Shown: positions 12,690 through 27,478 of the stretch, in pieces
Position numbering within the stretch: position 1 is the first letter of the stretch
How the letters are laid out: each line of letters begins with the position of its first letter
Assembly (NCBI GenBank): GCA_013397075.1
Contig: VWZS01002239.1
Span: 572,332 to 636,331, forward strand
Source: Rhabdornis inornatus
Taxonomy: Eukaryota; Chordata; Aves; Passeriformes; Rhabdornithidae
Direction of reading: 5' to 3'
DNA length: 64,000 nt
Position numbers and translations under genes: made by a program
The notes under the pieces: generated by a model
The model's input: only the letters and a program-made list of their open reading frames with translations
Database searches by the model: none
Told to the model about the DNA's origin: nothing

Positions 12690-15600
12690 GGTCTTCTTGA
12701 CTTTTCATTTCCACTTTCTTCTGCATGTTTACATTTTGCCTGGAACAGATGGATCTAAATCCAGGTATGGCAGGAAATGATGGAAGGTTTAAATCACTGA
12801 AAACACCATCATTGTTTTCAGGAGATTTCAAATTCAGCAGAAAAGATAGACTAAGACTGGGGAACTGACAATGTGTTTATAGATGCCTTATCTATAAAAA
12901 TACTGTTATGGTTTAGTTATTGATCTGTAAGATAACAAAAACTGTTTAGTTTTAATTAAATGGTTGTCTTAATAATTTCTTTGGAAAATAGAATATATCT
13001 CATTGATTTTGCTCAGTTAACTGATCTTATATTTGAAGGATATTTTTTTAGATGACCAAGGAATGTCAGCACTAAAAGAAGACAAATAAACATGGAAATT
13101 AATTCAAGAGGGAAAATTTACAAGTTTTCCTTCTTATTGCTAAATAAATGTTAATGGGGGCGAAACATAAAATTCATAGGTTGGTATTTTTTTTTTTCAA
13201 TATTTTCATTTTTCTTAGTGATTTCTATATGGAGGGTCCTAATGAAAAAAAAATCTCTATTCCACTATTCCCTCTGCAAAATTATTTTTGTGAGCTGGCA
13301 GAAGTTCAAGACTCCCATCTAACTTTAGAATTTTTAATTAAAAGGCAGAGGTTTTTGTACATAAGTAAAAGGCCCCAGAGTTTGCCATGAACTCGATAAC
13401 TAATTTTTGGGGCAAGACATGTAAGTTTATTACCTGTGAAGCCCTGTAACAGGTTTTTTTTCAGTAGTTTAAATCCTATCTCCTCTTCAAATTGACCAAA
13501 ATATTTTAAGCTGGAAAAATATGTTGTTTTTCTACGTTTTCATCATGACTTCCTGATGCTAAGTTTTTTTATTTAAGAGAAATTGAGAGATAGTGAGAAT
13601 AGCAGTTAACTTCTCCATATGTCATCTGTCACCAAGAAGATAGGATAGAACTAAACACTCCTACACATTCTTTAGTTATTCTGGACTGCTGTACTATGGC
13701 CTATTTTTTTTCAAGTGTTGAAAGTAACTTATATACTTTAGATACCAAAAGTATATATAACTCAAACTTGGAACTTTCAGAGAAAAATCAAAGATGTGGC
13801 CATTTTTTGACAAGAAAAGCTTTGCCAACTTTGATCTTACAAAGCTTCATCCTGAGCTATATAATATCACTATTATCTTCACTTTAACTTAAACAGCACT
13901 GGGATTAAGTCATAAGGAAACAGGCAGCGGAAGCATATTCTTGTTATGAGTCAGCCTGAAGATCTATCAGTGTCCTGTCTCCAACTTGTAGAGAATGTAA
14001 GAACTGGTCAAATATATGTCATCTTTAAACAATACTTACCTTTGCCATTTCATGAGTTAGCAGCTTTTGAACTTTGCTATCTCAACTTCCTTAGCCTGAT
14101 CCAGTAAGGAGTCACTCAGCAAGGAATGGTAGGTGCAGTAATTTATAAATTCAAGTATTTGTAATTTGTCTTTTTAGGACTACGGCCTGTATTCTGCGTT
14201 TTGCTTTGTTTAGCTACCTTCTCTTAATGTTGCACTAGGAGATAATGCCACTTTCAGAAATATGGTTTTTAAGACAGTTCTCAGCTGGAAAACCTCCTCA
14301 TATGCATAAATTGTACAAATGCAAGATTCATTGCAAGAAAATATCCCACCTTTATATTCTCTATTAATTCTTTAAAAAATAATTAATAATTCTGCAGTTA
14401 ATTTCATCGTTAATTTCTAGTGAAACATTTAGATTCAGCAGAGAAATCCAGATAAGAAAAGGCTTTTGTTCATAAAATATTTTAAAAGATATAATTATTT
14501 CATTCTTGCTTCCTAGTCCTATAATTTCCTCATCCTCAGGAGTCTACAGTGAAATAATTATGTGTCATTTGTAGTACTGACATTTTGCTCCTACTTTTAA
14601 TTTGGAAAAGCAAGTAGTGTTTTCTGCTTACTCTCTGAAATAGGTGCAGGAAGGAAACTTAAGTAAGTATTAAGTAAGTTTAATAAGAAACAAAAGAAAA
14701 GAGGGATATGGTTTCATTTGAGCCCACAATATAAATGGAAAAATAGAGACAGTATTGCTTTCAGAAAAATAAAACAAAACAAGAAATGGCATGGTTTGTG
14801 AAGGTTACCTTTGTGTAGTGAAGTAAATGAAATAGTGAGAAACAACTCTCTTGATACCCCTGAGTTTCTAACTACACATTTAACCTCTAATTTGGGAAAG
14901 CAAAACACATTTGCATGCACATTAAAGGACGGTGATTCTTTGCAGAGTGTTACAGGAGTGTAAACTTGGTCCTCTGAATTCAGCTTTTATCTCTGTTTGT
15001 AGGTGTTCTGCATGATCACAGGCAACTCCTTTCATCTCCTTCTTAACCTGGAGGTGTGGGGCTGTGGTGACTAACCCCACCACAGGCATACTCTTTAAAG
15101 CAACAGATGCATTAGATTAATTCAGTTTCGCCATCTAGAGTTCCTCCACAGTTAATGAAAAGAGATAGATATCTCCAGAAGCAATTAATGCCATTTACCT
15201 TTGAAACCCTCCTGATATGGAAATAGTCACAGACTGGTTTCTTAGAGCAGAAGTATACTCCATATCTTGAAACAAAATTTAAGTGCATGTACCTTGACAA
15301 TACAGGCTGAACGCCTCAATGGGGTGTGTGGACCTCAGGCTGATAAATGCTCATTTTGAAAACCTTTCTTTTCATTCGAATGTTGTAGTAAAGAAAAAGA
15401 CTTGGTGGGTGTTTCCCCTTCGCCCCCCCACCTTGTAAAATGAGAAAAATTAACTCTTGGACCATATTAAATCTCCTTTAAGATACAAAATAATTCTAAA
15501 AAAAAGTTACTGACATGCAAGATATTGTCCAAAAGAGTATTTGAGTGACATTCTGCTTGCAAACCAAAAGCTATTAAAAATAGATACCTCACCTAATGCA

Positions 15601-16082
15601 CTGCCAAGTTTGCACTTTTTTCAGGAGCTACTGTCAAGTCTGTCAAATGGAAACTAATTGACAATCCAATAGAAAATGCTGAATGACTCCTTTGTAACCT
15701 CTTCCTTCCAGAAACCTCAAGGATCTAGCAAAATTTTGAAATCTGAAACCCATTATCTGTATTCTGATGGCATCTGGTCGTGTAGACACTTTCTCAGTTC
15801 TAATCAACTGTCTGACTACAGGATTTTCACCCAGAATAGAAAAGCAGTTTTGATGAAAATTTGACAAAATCGAAAGAGAAATTATCAAGTATTGGACCTC
15901 CTTTGTTTATACAAAATTTGATAATGTTTTTTTGTACTGTAGTCAATGAATTCTGGATTCCAGATCTGGCTGATTTTTTGGACTACACAGCATCCTGTTG
16001 TGCAACAAGAACACTACCATTCCCTCTGTTTCCACTGGACAGCCCAAAATTACCAAAATAAAAATTTGGCCTGTCTTTGTTA
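12690..16082. other. Non-coding AT-rich DNA, nothing identified
   Basis: Only short frames without family likeness. A small perfect 8-bp-stem hairpin (CTGTGGTG/CACCACAG, 15062-15085, 8-base loop) and a C run near 15423-15431 are visible. Both are within chance expectation for this length. No named element. Confidence 0.65.
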
Positions 16083-16150
16083 ATGCTAAAAAAACCCCCA
16101 AAACTAAACCCAACCAACAAACAAACAAAAAACCAAGCCAGAACTCCCCC
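16083..16150. repeat. A/C-rich low-complexity tract
   Basis: The plus strand is nearly all A and C from about 16086 to 16138, including CAAA/CAAC-like units and short C runs, ending with a C6-7 run near 16145-16151. Its texture resembles 3056-3135 and 52598-52665. The reading frames that cross it (15943-16168 minus, 16077-16337 plus) are artefacts of this composition. Confidence 0.6.
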
Positions 16151-19100
16151 CCTGCTTATGACTAGCAACGTGTCTGACTCAGGTCCTTACTTTTGTTCTC
16201 TTCAAGGTATTGTATACACATTGGAGTGCTGGTGGACTCCTGAGAATCCAAGAATTGAGGGGTGGAGTGGAAAAATCCAAGAGTGGAGACCGATTCAGGT
16301 TGCTGACTTGATTAAATTTTATCCCAGACTGGTTTAGTGGCGATGGAAAGAAATGCAGATTTTTGCAGTTACTACCTTTGATTTATCAAATAAACCATCT
16401 AGTAAAAACTAAGAAAGAGACAATTCAAGGCAGAAGTGGGATTTTCAGCTATGACAGAAAAAGAAGTAAGAAAAGCAGTAGGCGAAAGGCTTGATTTGCC
16501 AGTTAATTTCAAAAATTGCCTTTCCAAAGAAGTCACGTTGTCTGTAAATCATCCACATCCTCACCATGAAACATCAGGGAATTATGTCCTTCTTTTAAAT
16601 ACTGCATTTCAGCTCAGAGTCTGAAAAGGACTTCACAAATAATGGACCAAATTTTCATAGTCTGAAAGGACATGATTTAAAATCCATTAAGAAATCCATT
16701 TTTGCTTCCTTTGTACAAGTAAAAAACCCAACCTGCTAATCTAAAGGAATCCAACTGAGTTAGCAAGACCTTTCCAGTGCAAGGAGGCCTGAGTAGTATT
16801 ATCCTGCCTGTGACTTATTAATTGAGCTAAATGTTTGACACACCTAGAAGAAATGTAAAAAATGTAAATGAAAATAACCAGATACTGTACTGTTTAGATT
16901 CTGTTTTCCTTCCTGATAGCTTGCAAGCAAAAAGTTCAATTTAATCTTTGATATATAGTAATAATAAAAAATAATTTCAGATGCTACATATCAGCTATTT
17001 TTATATGGTTTTTCATTTGACAATATCTTTTATTTTTCCCATAGTTTTCAGCTTCTGTAATGTTGTGTTCAGCATTTGATACCAACCATTTTTTCTATGC
17101 ATTAAAAATGCTAAGTGTCAGGACAGACCTGATGTTAAAGCCTTCAGTCTCAGAGCCAGACTAACATGAGCCTGGTTCTGTTTATCAGCAAAATCTTTTG
17201 TTGTCGACTGTTTCAAATGCCAGACCTCTTTTAAATACCACTAGCATTGCCAAAGCCTCATTTAAACATGTATTAGCAAGGTAATCCTTCAATCATAAAC
17301 TTGCCACTAAGACATAAAGGGGATGATTACTGACATTCTGTGTCCTTTTCAGAACTACCCAAGGGAAAAAATATAATGAATATCCTGGGCTCACAGTGAC
17401 CCCGGCCTCTTGATAGGAAAGCAAAGGAAAATAAACCAAAATTATGCCTGCAACCATTTCCCTCCTCATTCACCTTTTATGTTACTTTAGACCACTGGCA
17501 AAAGAGTTGTACCCACAAAGTATCTTTGTTCATGAGGCTAATTATTATTAGTTATATCTTTGTGGGAGAAGCAAAGTAGTCTATTGTCTAGTTTAAGTCT
17601 TGGTTAATGTGTATGATATTGGGAGGAGATAATTCTTATCAATTTCAAAATGCTCTAATTTGCGACTCCCCCTTCCCAGACTCTTGCACAGCTAAATAAG
17701 GAGCACAACTAATTGCCTTTTCAATGTTTGATCTACTATAACAGTACTGCAGGCATCAGCATGTCCTGCAGAGATGTTAAGAAATAATGGCTGTTGCAGT
17801 ACCAAATTTAATATAATTTAAAATAAAAATCAATAAATGCACCCCATGTCTCAAAAATGTAGCTGAATATATCCTGAAAATCATCTGAACTTATATGACA
17901 AGCAGATAAACTCATTTGCAACAATGCTATAACTATTTATTCCGAATTCATCAGAACCTTCTCTTTCCACTGCTTGCTTACTGGTACTGCTTTACAATAA
18001 TGCCCCCTTTCATTTGGAGAATCAGAGTTTAAAAAATTTTCAAGATGGCCACTATAAAATGGTGTGAAATTGGAATAGTTCCTATCACCACAAAAGCTTT
18101 GAAAATGCATGTTAAAAACCCTCACCCCACCTGGGAAGCCAGGCAGTCATTTGCACTGTCAAGTACCCTGGTCAAAAAAAATCAACTAACTTGAGAGTCA
18201 CCTCCTAGAACTTGTTTGCACAGCACAGGATGAGCTGGGTCAGACATCCATGGAGCTGGTGAGTCCGGGGAACTGAAATCATCATGGCTCTGAGCAACAG
18301 GTGCTCTCAGGATGCCTAAGGAGGACAAACACTGTGCAGATGTGACAGTGTTGCTTGCAGTTCAGTGTTGTGTGTAGTCCTTGCTGCCTGCTCCCACCTG
18401 CAGTGGGAACCCAGCTGACCAAAGTCAAAAGTAGGAACTGGCCCAAACTCACTCTGAGCCTGAGGTACTTCTGGCATCACTGCCTGTGTGGATGTTAGGG
18501 TTGCTGAGTAACACTGAGGCAGTGTGGAAGGAGGAGAAATGCCATTTTACAAGAGGCAAAATGTCTCCATGAAAAATGATCCTCCTAAGTCTCACTTGAT
18601 AGTTTGGTAGCTGAAGGGTTATGTTATTTTCTTGCTCTGCTTTGCTGCTTGTGTCTGTAAGCAGCTTTCTGTGTGCTAGGGGACTATTTCACCATTAGAG
18701 TAAATCCCCTGGAACTGCACAAGTTACCTCAGGGAAAGATTTGGCACCATAGTCAGTGGCAAACTGTAACTGTGTGTAGTGCTCTGTACCCTTCTGTAGT
18801 GTGGAAAGCCTCTAACTTCCCTGAAGGGATGGCTGAAGCTTTAGTCCTGGTGTTCACATTGTCCAGATTCCTCACCTGTAAGTTCTCTGTGAAACTATGT
18901 ATTTTCCTCCTCCTTTTATTTCAGCTATTTTGCTGCCTGTGAAAGTCCCCTGCACCAACTCATTTATAAAAGAAATATGTAAAGGAAATGGATAAACTTT
19001 AAAATCCCATTCTGATCTTGGAAACATTAGTGTAAGTATGACTTTATGAATGTAACAATGCTGAATAATATAACTGAATTTGTATCACTGAAAATGACAT

Positions 19101-20159
19101 CTACAGTAAAATTTTTGAACATTTTTTTTCACCTTTACTGTCATCCTTCTGAGCTAGTTATTCCCTTTTGGAGTACTGCAGGAACGTTGGACTGCGCAGC
19201 TACTAGGAGATAACTAAATCAAAATGTCCAGTTATCTGTAGCTTGCAATAGATCTAGAAACCAGAAACCAGCTGCCACTAAAGGCAAACAGCTCAGAAAT
19301 GTATTTCTTGCAGCAAGAGGGAATCTGGCAGAAGCTAGAGTGTGCTTGGCATATGAGAGTACAAGCAGAAGAAAGTTAAAAAGATAAAACCATGACTGGG
19401 TTATAGTTAAAAATACTCAAAATACTACGCAAAAAATTATAAAATATGCACATGCTTTTATCTACACTCTGAAGGGATCAGTGATCCATGATATACTTGT
19501 GATCACCAATTTCTGCCTTAGTGGAAAGTGGTAAAGAGATAGGTAGAAACGAAAGGGGAAGGCCAATATTTAGTTACTTCAAAATTAAATCTATGACTTT
19601 TTTTTTTTCTGGTGATGAATAGGATTTCCAGGCAGTTAATATTTAAAACCAGATTTACAAAGTCCTCAGTTTTGGTGAGCTACATCCTATGCAGTATGCA
19701 GTCTACCATTTTCACATGCCTTTGCAGGACCATGCACAATGGTGCATGATACATGTAAAAATAGTTTACTAAATCACCCAGTGGCCAATGATGCAATAAT
19801 TAATTATACTGTTTCGTTAGAATCTCCCTAACTTTGAGAAAATTTTAACTGGTCTCACTATTTTCACTCTTTAGCTCAGAAATCTGTCACTGAAATTTAT
19901 GCCTCTCCCAAAATTATATCCCCTTTTTTGTATCCACTTGGATTATTTCCTGTTCTCTCAATGCAGTAGCAGCTGGAGCCACTCCTGGCGGCTGCACCCT
20001 GCACTTCACACAGCTGCCTCCATGGCTTTTATAATGTTTTCCATTCCTCATCCTGTTTTCTCACTGATGACTCTGGCAAAAGACACTGTCTATTGCAGTA
20101 AAAAGTAACACAATCTTAAACACCCATCTCAAAACAGCTGAGAGGCTTTGTGGCTCAGA
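16151..20159. other. Non-coding DNA, nothing identified
   Basis: No frame longer than 89 codons and no family likeness. The part at about 18120-18540 is less AT-rich than its surroundings and could hold an old, unrecognised element or a regulatory segment, but I cannot name it. A T run lies at about 19598-19609. Confidence 0.6.
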
Positions 20160-20600
20160 TGCAGGAAAGCAAAATCAGTCCCTACTGCAGCATGTTCATA
20201 CGCCTCCGAATAGGCTACAGGTTAGAAGGCAACAAGGGCGCTTTGTTTCTATGGTTATTTTTAAAAAGTCCATCGCGTTAATAAGAATTCCCATGCTCAG
20301 TGGTACCTTAGCAGAAAGCTGCTTGTAGGGCCACTGCCTCCCTCCAGGTGTCACTGCCCTCTCGAGTACAGCGGGCACTGATTGAGCCATCAATAAATCC
20401 AAATCAGGTCGGCGTGTGCAGAGCCTAATAGCTGATTTCATTACACTGAAGTGACAAGGCATAAGCTGTCAGCTTTGAGGAATGGAATTGATTTCACCAA
20501 GGGAAGCAAAACCAAATGTAATATTAATCAATAATCCAGGACAAATCACTGTGAGCCTATTAACCTGATTTTTAATTCTGAGGAACTATTTGTCATTAGT
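20160..20600. promoter_or_regulatory. CpG-dense candidate regulatory segment
   Basis: Nine CpG dinucleotides lie between 20201 and 20414 (at about 20201, 20207, 20239, 20274, 20276, 20363, 20372, 20410 and 20413). The surrounding tens of kilobases have very few. An E-box CAGGTG lies at 20345-20350, and AT-rich words with ATTAA/TTAAT cores follow at about 20520-20580. Retained CpGs in methylated vertebrate DNA suggest either selection or hypomethylation, as at enhancers or small CpG islands. There is no TATA box, first exon or coding frame to support a promoter. The boundary is approximate. Confidence 0.35.
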
Positions 20601-23600
20601 TGGAATTCTAGACTGTTTTTTTCTTGCAAGTGGTGCATTTCAGGAAGACCTACTTTGAGTTCACAATTATTCTTTTAGAGGCAGAAGTTTGTAAACAAAG
20701 ATACAAACAAATCCATTCATAATTAGTCTTCCTCTCTTCCAGGACAGTAATAATGACTAATGGTAACCATTTCTTGAGTCCATTTAGTTAATGGAATCAT
20801 ACTATTGGTTTAGTTTTATAAAATTTAAAAAATTTATTTCAGCTGCAATGGTCTATCAGGCAGTAAATGCCATACCATGAATCTTTGAAGCGCATTTTTT
20901 TGAGATGAGATGGAATAATTGGAAAGGTTTTGGCCCCTTCAAAGGGGACACATTTTATATTCAAATGTCCATTTATAGCATTTGCATAAATTGGTCATTT
21001 GGACATATATAAATTATCTCTAAAGCCATAAGTGACAGGTTCTTCCTAGAATAAGGGTTTTTCCCTAGAAGAGTTCCTCTAAAATTCTTTGGATCTGCAC
21101 ATGCCCTTTGAAGACCTCAATTATATTAGAGAATCAGAAATTCTGAGGCATGGTGGAATACAAGAAAAAAGGTTGGGTTTGTGCATCAAACAGTATCTTC
21201 AACAGACTGGTTACAGAAGACAGAGATTTTTTTTTTTTACTGTCTTTTCTTGATATAATTTCCAGAATTTACTTTTCTGTGCCACCTGGGAAATCCCACG
21301 GATTAGGCAAAGTGCAACACCATCTGTAATTATAGAAAAGAGCCAGCATATGCAGGGGCTAGCAGTGATGCAGAGAAGAAAACCACTGAACAGGTGGAGA
21401 TGGGCCTCCTCTGTTGCTGCCTTACTGTCATGAAAAATGAAGAGAAAATGTGGCTGCTTTTCACGCTGGTCATTGAAAGGCAATTAAATGAGGTAAGTTA
21501 TGACTTGTATTCTTCTACATTTGCTGCTGTTATAGCAGTTGTGTAAGCAGGAAGCCCTTTCCATTTGCCCCAGCTTTCCAAATGTCCACTCTAAAAATAA
21601 GAGAGGAGAGAGTAAAGGTGGGGGGAGGTTAGAGGTGGGAGGGAGAGCATACATTTTCTGTGTATTTCAGAGAGTGGGGCACATGTAGTGGGCTAAATAT
21701 ATTCCTGATAAGGTTGTCCTTCAAAATATGAGAATTACAGGTCTCCTCCATGTGTGTTTGTTTTTATGGCTCCCAGAGTCCGATTCCTGTGGTGTTCATG
21801 ATGCAGCACAGCCATTTACTGTCTCCTAGATGGTAAGGTTTTTCCAGTGACAACTGTGGCCTGTTGCAAGGTTCAGCTAAAACCTTGCCGAAAGTGCTGA
21901 CTCCGAGTTTGGTTGAGGAGAGATGACTGAGGTTAGGAGATTTTGCCACAAATGTCAAGCATACTTTTGGCAGGGAATGCTGGACAGCACAATAGATTTA
22001 AAGAAATGAAGTCTAGGAGGTTTACTTTCACAATCTTATTAAAAATAAAAAACTACAATAAGTCTAAAATATAAGTTAATAAAAGTTTGACAAGAGCATG
22101 AAGTCCAATTACTGCCACTTTTCTCTGTAAACGCAAATGTATTAAATTTAGTATCTCCCAAAAGCTCTACTCAGATGCAAGATGTGCACTGTTGGTGGTT
22201 TGTTTTTTTTCTGCACTCAAAAGCTCATGACACTTTTCACTGCTTGTGAGAGTCATACAAGAGCCAGATAGAGAGCTCTGTGTTTTTTGTTTGTTTTCTG
22301 TCTTTTTCTGGAACAGTAGAAGCCCTCAGGAGCTGGGACCTGAGGCTGGCTGCAGCTTTCAGAGAGGAAATTATCATCAAGGGATGCTCTTGGGGGGCAA
22401 GGAGAGCACCCTGGGATACTGAGGAGTTTCTCTGAATTAACTTTTAAGACATTGGGTATCTTTGTGGATTTTCTCTTTTGCTCTTTCTCTTTCATGACTC
22501 CAAAGCTGGATGTCCCATATTTCTCTTGCCCATACTGACCTCCCCCTTTACAGATGTTCAGTTCCCATTAGTCATACTATTGCCTTCAACTACGTTTTTT
22601 TGAATTGCTGTCTTCTCTGTCCTTCCATTTGAAGAATAGTCTGAAACTTCTCTTCTTCTCCACGGCAGTTTTAAGGAAGAACTTAAAGCTCCAGCACCTC
22701 TCTCTTGCTGATATAATAACATTATAGGGTACTTTCAGTACTAATCTATGATTTAGGAACTCCAGTCCAAGTAGTTCGCAAATAATTCTTGAATTTTCTG
22801 TAAAGGCTTGAAGGATGTCTAAAACTTTCATCCCAGGAATGTCAAGCTTGCTATGTGGGCATTAATCTTTTCTTTCTCCACCAGTAATGAAGTCTATTTG
22901 AAGAGCAGTCCAGTGATTCAATAGTAGACTGTAATGAGCTTTTCTGGACTTGAGGAACTGAGACTAAGAGGTATAGTGAAGTGGAAGAACATAGATGGTA
23001 AATTAGCAGACTGGTTACTTTGTGGTTTAAAAAGATTGTAGGGATGTTGGAGGAAAATCTACTGTTTCTCATCCCATATGATATTCCAGGAGGTGTTCTA
23101 AAGCTGCCCATAAGTCTAGGTGCAGCTTCCACTTAGCAAGAGAAGCTGCGAGCACAGCTCTTGCTGCACCCAGAAACTTCTTCTGAAGACTTCAGTGTCC
23201 CATGGGACTGATGACAGTTAAGTAAGATATTAGTTTAGTGGTAGCTGGCTTCATATGAGCAGGTTCAATGTCTCTAAGCACAGCCTGCCTATGAACTTCC
23301 ACATGGGCAGCCTGGCAGCTAGTGAGAACACAAGTGATAGGCAAGATATGCAAAGCTCTCACTGCAGGAGTCACTGGCCACTGCATGTAAGCCCCTACTG
23401 AAATTCATGACTGCTTTCATTATGTAGCCAGCTCTTAAGAACAGATGAAACAATGAAAATGAACAGATGAACAAATGAAATTATACTTCACTTAAACCAA
23501 CAACTGAACAAAACACAGAAAAAGACCCCAGCCAGCTAAGAAAATTCTGCCTGTCATGAATTCAGCACATTCTTTTCAGATTGCAGAAAACAGTGCCCTG

Positions 23601-26600
23601 GCACTTCTCCTAAAGGATGATATACACGTTTTCTACTGGGACATACATAATACACACAGTAAATATTGTCTTGCTTTCTAGAAAAAAAATATGTTGGATG
23701 TTCCTTTACAAATAATTTAACCATCCATTTTAACACCAGTCTCCAAACTTCAGGCAGTGGGAGCACAGTTGATGTCATCTATTTTCATGTAATTTGCAGC
23801 ATAAAACCCCAAGTAAGTAGTCTCTTCCATTTGCAGGAAAAAGAAATAGGCACTTGTTGGGTCCTGTTTAACTTATTTCAGAAGTCTGCATTGCATTACT
23901 TTGGATATTTACATGCTGATGTAGGCAGTGCATTGCAGGATCTACCATCTCTAATGACTACAAGACTAAAAAGGTCCTAATTATAGGAACTATGCAAAGG
24001 ATGCCACCGTTACAGACTATTTTGTTTTTCGAAGGTCTCCTAATGCTTTCTTTTCTGCAGTCTGCACTGGGTTTCTCACTTGTTGCCCATCTTGAACATA
24101 AGCAGAAAGCTAAATCACATTTGCATTCCAGCTTCTCTGAATGCAAACCAAAATCCAAACCCCAGCACAGTTTCTTTCATGACTGAGTATCAAGGAAAAC
24201 AATATTACATCAAATCAATTTTAGTAACTCTTTTCAACAAGGACAGAGAAATGATTCCATAGCCTCCCTGGAAGACTATTAAAGTAACTAGTTTTAACAT
24301 TTTCTTTGTTAAAAAGAAAATGCTAAAACCAAATATTCAAAGCAGGGCTTTAAGTTTGTGAAATCACTATAATTAGGACAAATACACACAACTGTAGTAG
24401 GTTTCTCTTTTTCCTCCTCAATTATGTTTATTGAGTTAAGATGAGGTTTTCGCTAATGAAAGCATGGGATTGTTCAAACATTCATAATTAATTAGATGAG
24501 TATAACTGAAGATACATATGTACTTAGAAGTTGGAAGAAGAATTTTGTTTTGAACATGATTATTAAATTTCAAAGTGTTATGACAAAAAGAAACATCCCA
24601 GTAATCATTTTTCACAGTGTGATTAAATATAAAGACACCAAATTTTTCTTTGTGGAGAAAAACAAATTTTTAATTGTGAATATAAAGACACACTAAAGGA
24701 AATATCTTGGAATTTTTTAAGAGTCTTGAAAGCATCTATACATAAGAGAGGGATTTTTTCTAGTATTTGCAAATATAACAAGGTGAATTAGTGGAAGGAG
24801 CAACTAAAGATGAATATTAGGAAATATTTTCTTTTGCATTGGGGTCAAATAGGGTGTGAGACTGAGTTTCTGAAAGGAGATAAAAACAGCTAGGCCTTTC
24901 AAATGGAGCTCAGTAAAAAAACAGAGCAAACATATTGTGGGGATCGCTGCCTCACTGCCTCAAGGAGAGGAGCTCCAACTGCCCAGGTACGGATGAGTGA
25001 GGCATACAAGCATGCATTACCTATCTTGCCTCTATTATCCTTTCTTTCCCAGCCCTTCCATATCAATAAAAAGAAAAAGAAAGATAGGAAGGTGATATTA
25101 TTGGTGCTTAATTAAAAGTTTCATGGGTCTCCAAGTGCAAGATTCAAGGTCTAGCTTTGTTAAGCTTTCTTAAGTTCAACTCAGAGTTTTGAACAGTGAG
25201 AGAGCTGTCAAAAATGCTTTTAATAATAACTTTGTGATGACCTAATCTCTAAGGCTACCTTAGTCCCAGAACATGTCAGATAATTTTTGTGGGTTGCTCT
25301 GATTCATGTTATCTTGGAAAGACACCATTATGCCAGCTTTGGCTGTCAGGAGCTCTGTCAAATCACCTCTCAACATGCCCTTTATTATCAAGAGATCAGT
25401 AGCTAGAAAGGAATAACACTGTAGGTGCCTAAGTAGCTGTCTGCCATACAGCTAAACTAGGAAGAAGAGAACAAGAACAAAAAATAACCTTGGGTCCACC
25501 ATTCAGGCACACCATGCAAGTCCTGTTCTCTGACATTTTGCAATCTGTTTTGTCTTTTTCACGTGTGGAAAAAGATGGCGAAGCATCCATAATGTCAGAT
25601 GAGAATTCTGTATTCCTTTAATAAAAAAAAAAAAGGAACTGGCTCTCTACACAACCTGGGAGAAAAAGGGCTTTACCAGGTCAGATCAAAAATAGCCTAA
25701 TCCTGGATTCATTCTAATAAAATGGACAATAGCAGAAGCAATAGAAAAGAGAACAGATAAAGGAGATGCAAATATCAATAATTTCCCCAGATGTTCAAAG
25801 CAACAAGCTGTCCAATAGGCAGTCAATCCCTGAACTCTCAAACCAAAGTAAAGCAAAATCCTCCACATATTCAGACTCTACACAGGAATCAGATTATTTT
25901 TAAAATTCTAAGGCAGTGGGATTCAGAGTTGAAATGGACTCAGGAGCACTGTAGTATGTTTGACAATCGAGAACTATGGTTGCGGTTTAGCCCATATGCT
26001 TAAAATTAATGCACAGTTATTTTCTGAATAGCCCATCAGTGTATGCAGACAAGAGAAGCCAAGCCAACAAATAAGCAGACTGTCTCTTAGAGAAATATTT
26101 CAGTAATTTCTAATTTTTTGTGTTTGTTTCAGCCTTTCCAAAGTATTTCCTACATATTCTTTCTTTTCCTCCTCCCTCTTTCATATCTCTTTTTTTAACT
26201 TTTAAATGTCGTTACTGAAACACCACATTCACTAACACCTCTAGGCAAAGCTTCCTGTGACATTCTACTGTGTTTTTAACTAATGACTTTAAAATTTCTA
26301 TTGTTGCTGCATTCCTCCTACTGTTCACTTTTCAGTGTTGGATGCACTGACCAACTTGTTCACATAGACCTGCGTGACTCCACAGCCCAGTTTTCCTTCA
26401 TGAGGGGGGGGATAGGAGGGTACTGTTCTAGCTGCTGTGCAGGGGAGAGCTTCCTTCATCTCAAGAGAAATAAAGTAAGCTGGAACGGAATGGGAATTTG
26501 CTTTACAAATTCACTCTATGGGAGAAAAACTGACTTAGCAAATAGACTTTCACCTCTAAGTCACCAGTTTGAGGTCAGTTTCTGGTGCATGTCAATAAGA

Positions 26601-27478
26601 ACTTAAAAGCTTTACCACCCTGTGACTTCTCTGCAGTTTCAAATTTAAAGAAATGACAGTCTCAGGCTAGTTTCTCATAAACACCATCACCGCTGTCACT
26701 GCTAATTGGGCACTTGCTGGAAGCATTGGCAGAGCAGCAAAAAGACTGAATGAGCCATTGACATTGAACTCACCTCTCACTGCTGTATGTTCAGTGAGAC
26801 TCTTTGCTCCTGGCTTTGTGCTGGCTGTGTGTCAGTTGATGTATACCTTGTAGAGCCTCTTTCTGCCTTCTTATCTTTCTTTGGGACCCAGCTCTTCAAA
26901 AATTGTGTTTACCATTTATAACTAATGTATCACTGCCACTTAACATAATTTTGAAGAGATAATAATCAAAGAGCAATGGGTAGGAACAATGGGAAAATTT
27001 TGGTTTAATGTCAAGAAAAACATTTTGAGAACAATATACTGTGTTTTTACTACCCTGTGTCTGACACAGTCCAGGTGACTCAAACTGTAGACATATCCCA
27101 AAATATCTAAGGCTTGAAGCAAGGCCTTTTGAAGCAAGGCTTACTTCCATAAGCTGGATGAACAGAGATGAACCTCTGTAGCATGTTGTGATCTATAACT
27201 TTCCCCCAGGAAGAATCTTCTGTCTACTGTTTTCCTCTAATTGCAATCCAAACTGATCAGTGCTCTCATTACCAGAAAAAAAAGGTAATTTTTTTCATTT
27301 TATTCTGAATACCATTGCATATTATATTTTTTCTTCATATTAGAGACAGAAGAAAATTTAGACTCTCAAAAGCCAGGATTGGACAGGTCTATTAGGACTG
27401 GATGATGACAAAGACCTCCAGTTTCCTCTACACTTTTTAGCTCTGCTTTGGATACCCATCCATAAGAAATTTCTGGTT
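20601..27478. other. Non-coding DNA, nothing identified
   Basis: Frames are at most 107 codons (26283-26606, plus) and none is recognisable. Local oddities are a G-rich patch at about 21617-21650, a G8 run near 26403-26410, an A12 run near 25622-25633 preceded by AATAAA-like sequence but with no identifiable retrocopy body, and a poly-T run near 21228-21238. No transposon named. Confidence 0.65.

Noticed and set aside
21617..21650. G-quadruplex candidate in a G-rich patch
   Set aside because: Runs are uneven and several are only GG. Possible two-tier structure only, no context.
23420..23480. Irregular repeats of ACAGATGA/ACAAATGA words
   Set aside because: Too few and too irregular to call a tandem repeat.
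25610..25640. AATAAA plus A run as a processed pseudogene end
   Set aside because: No gene-like body upstream and no flanking target duplication seen.
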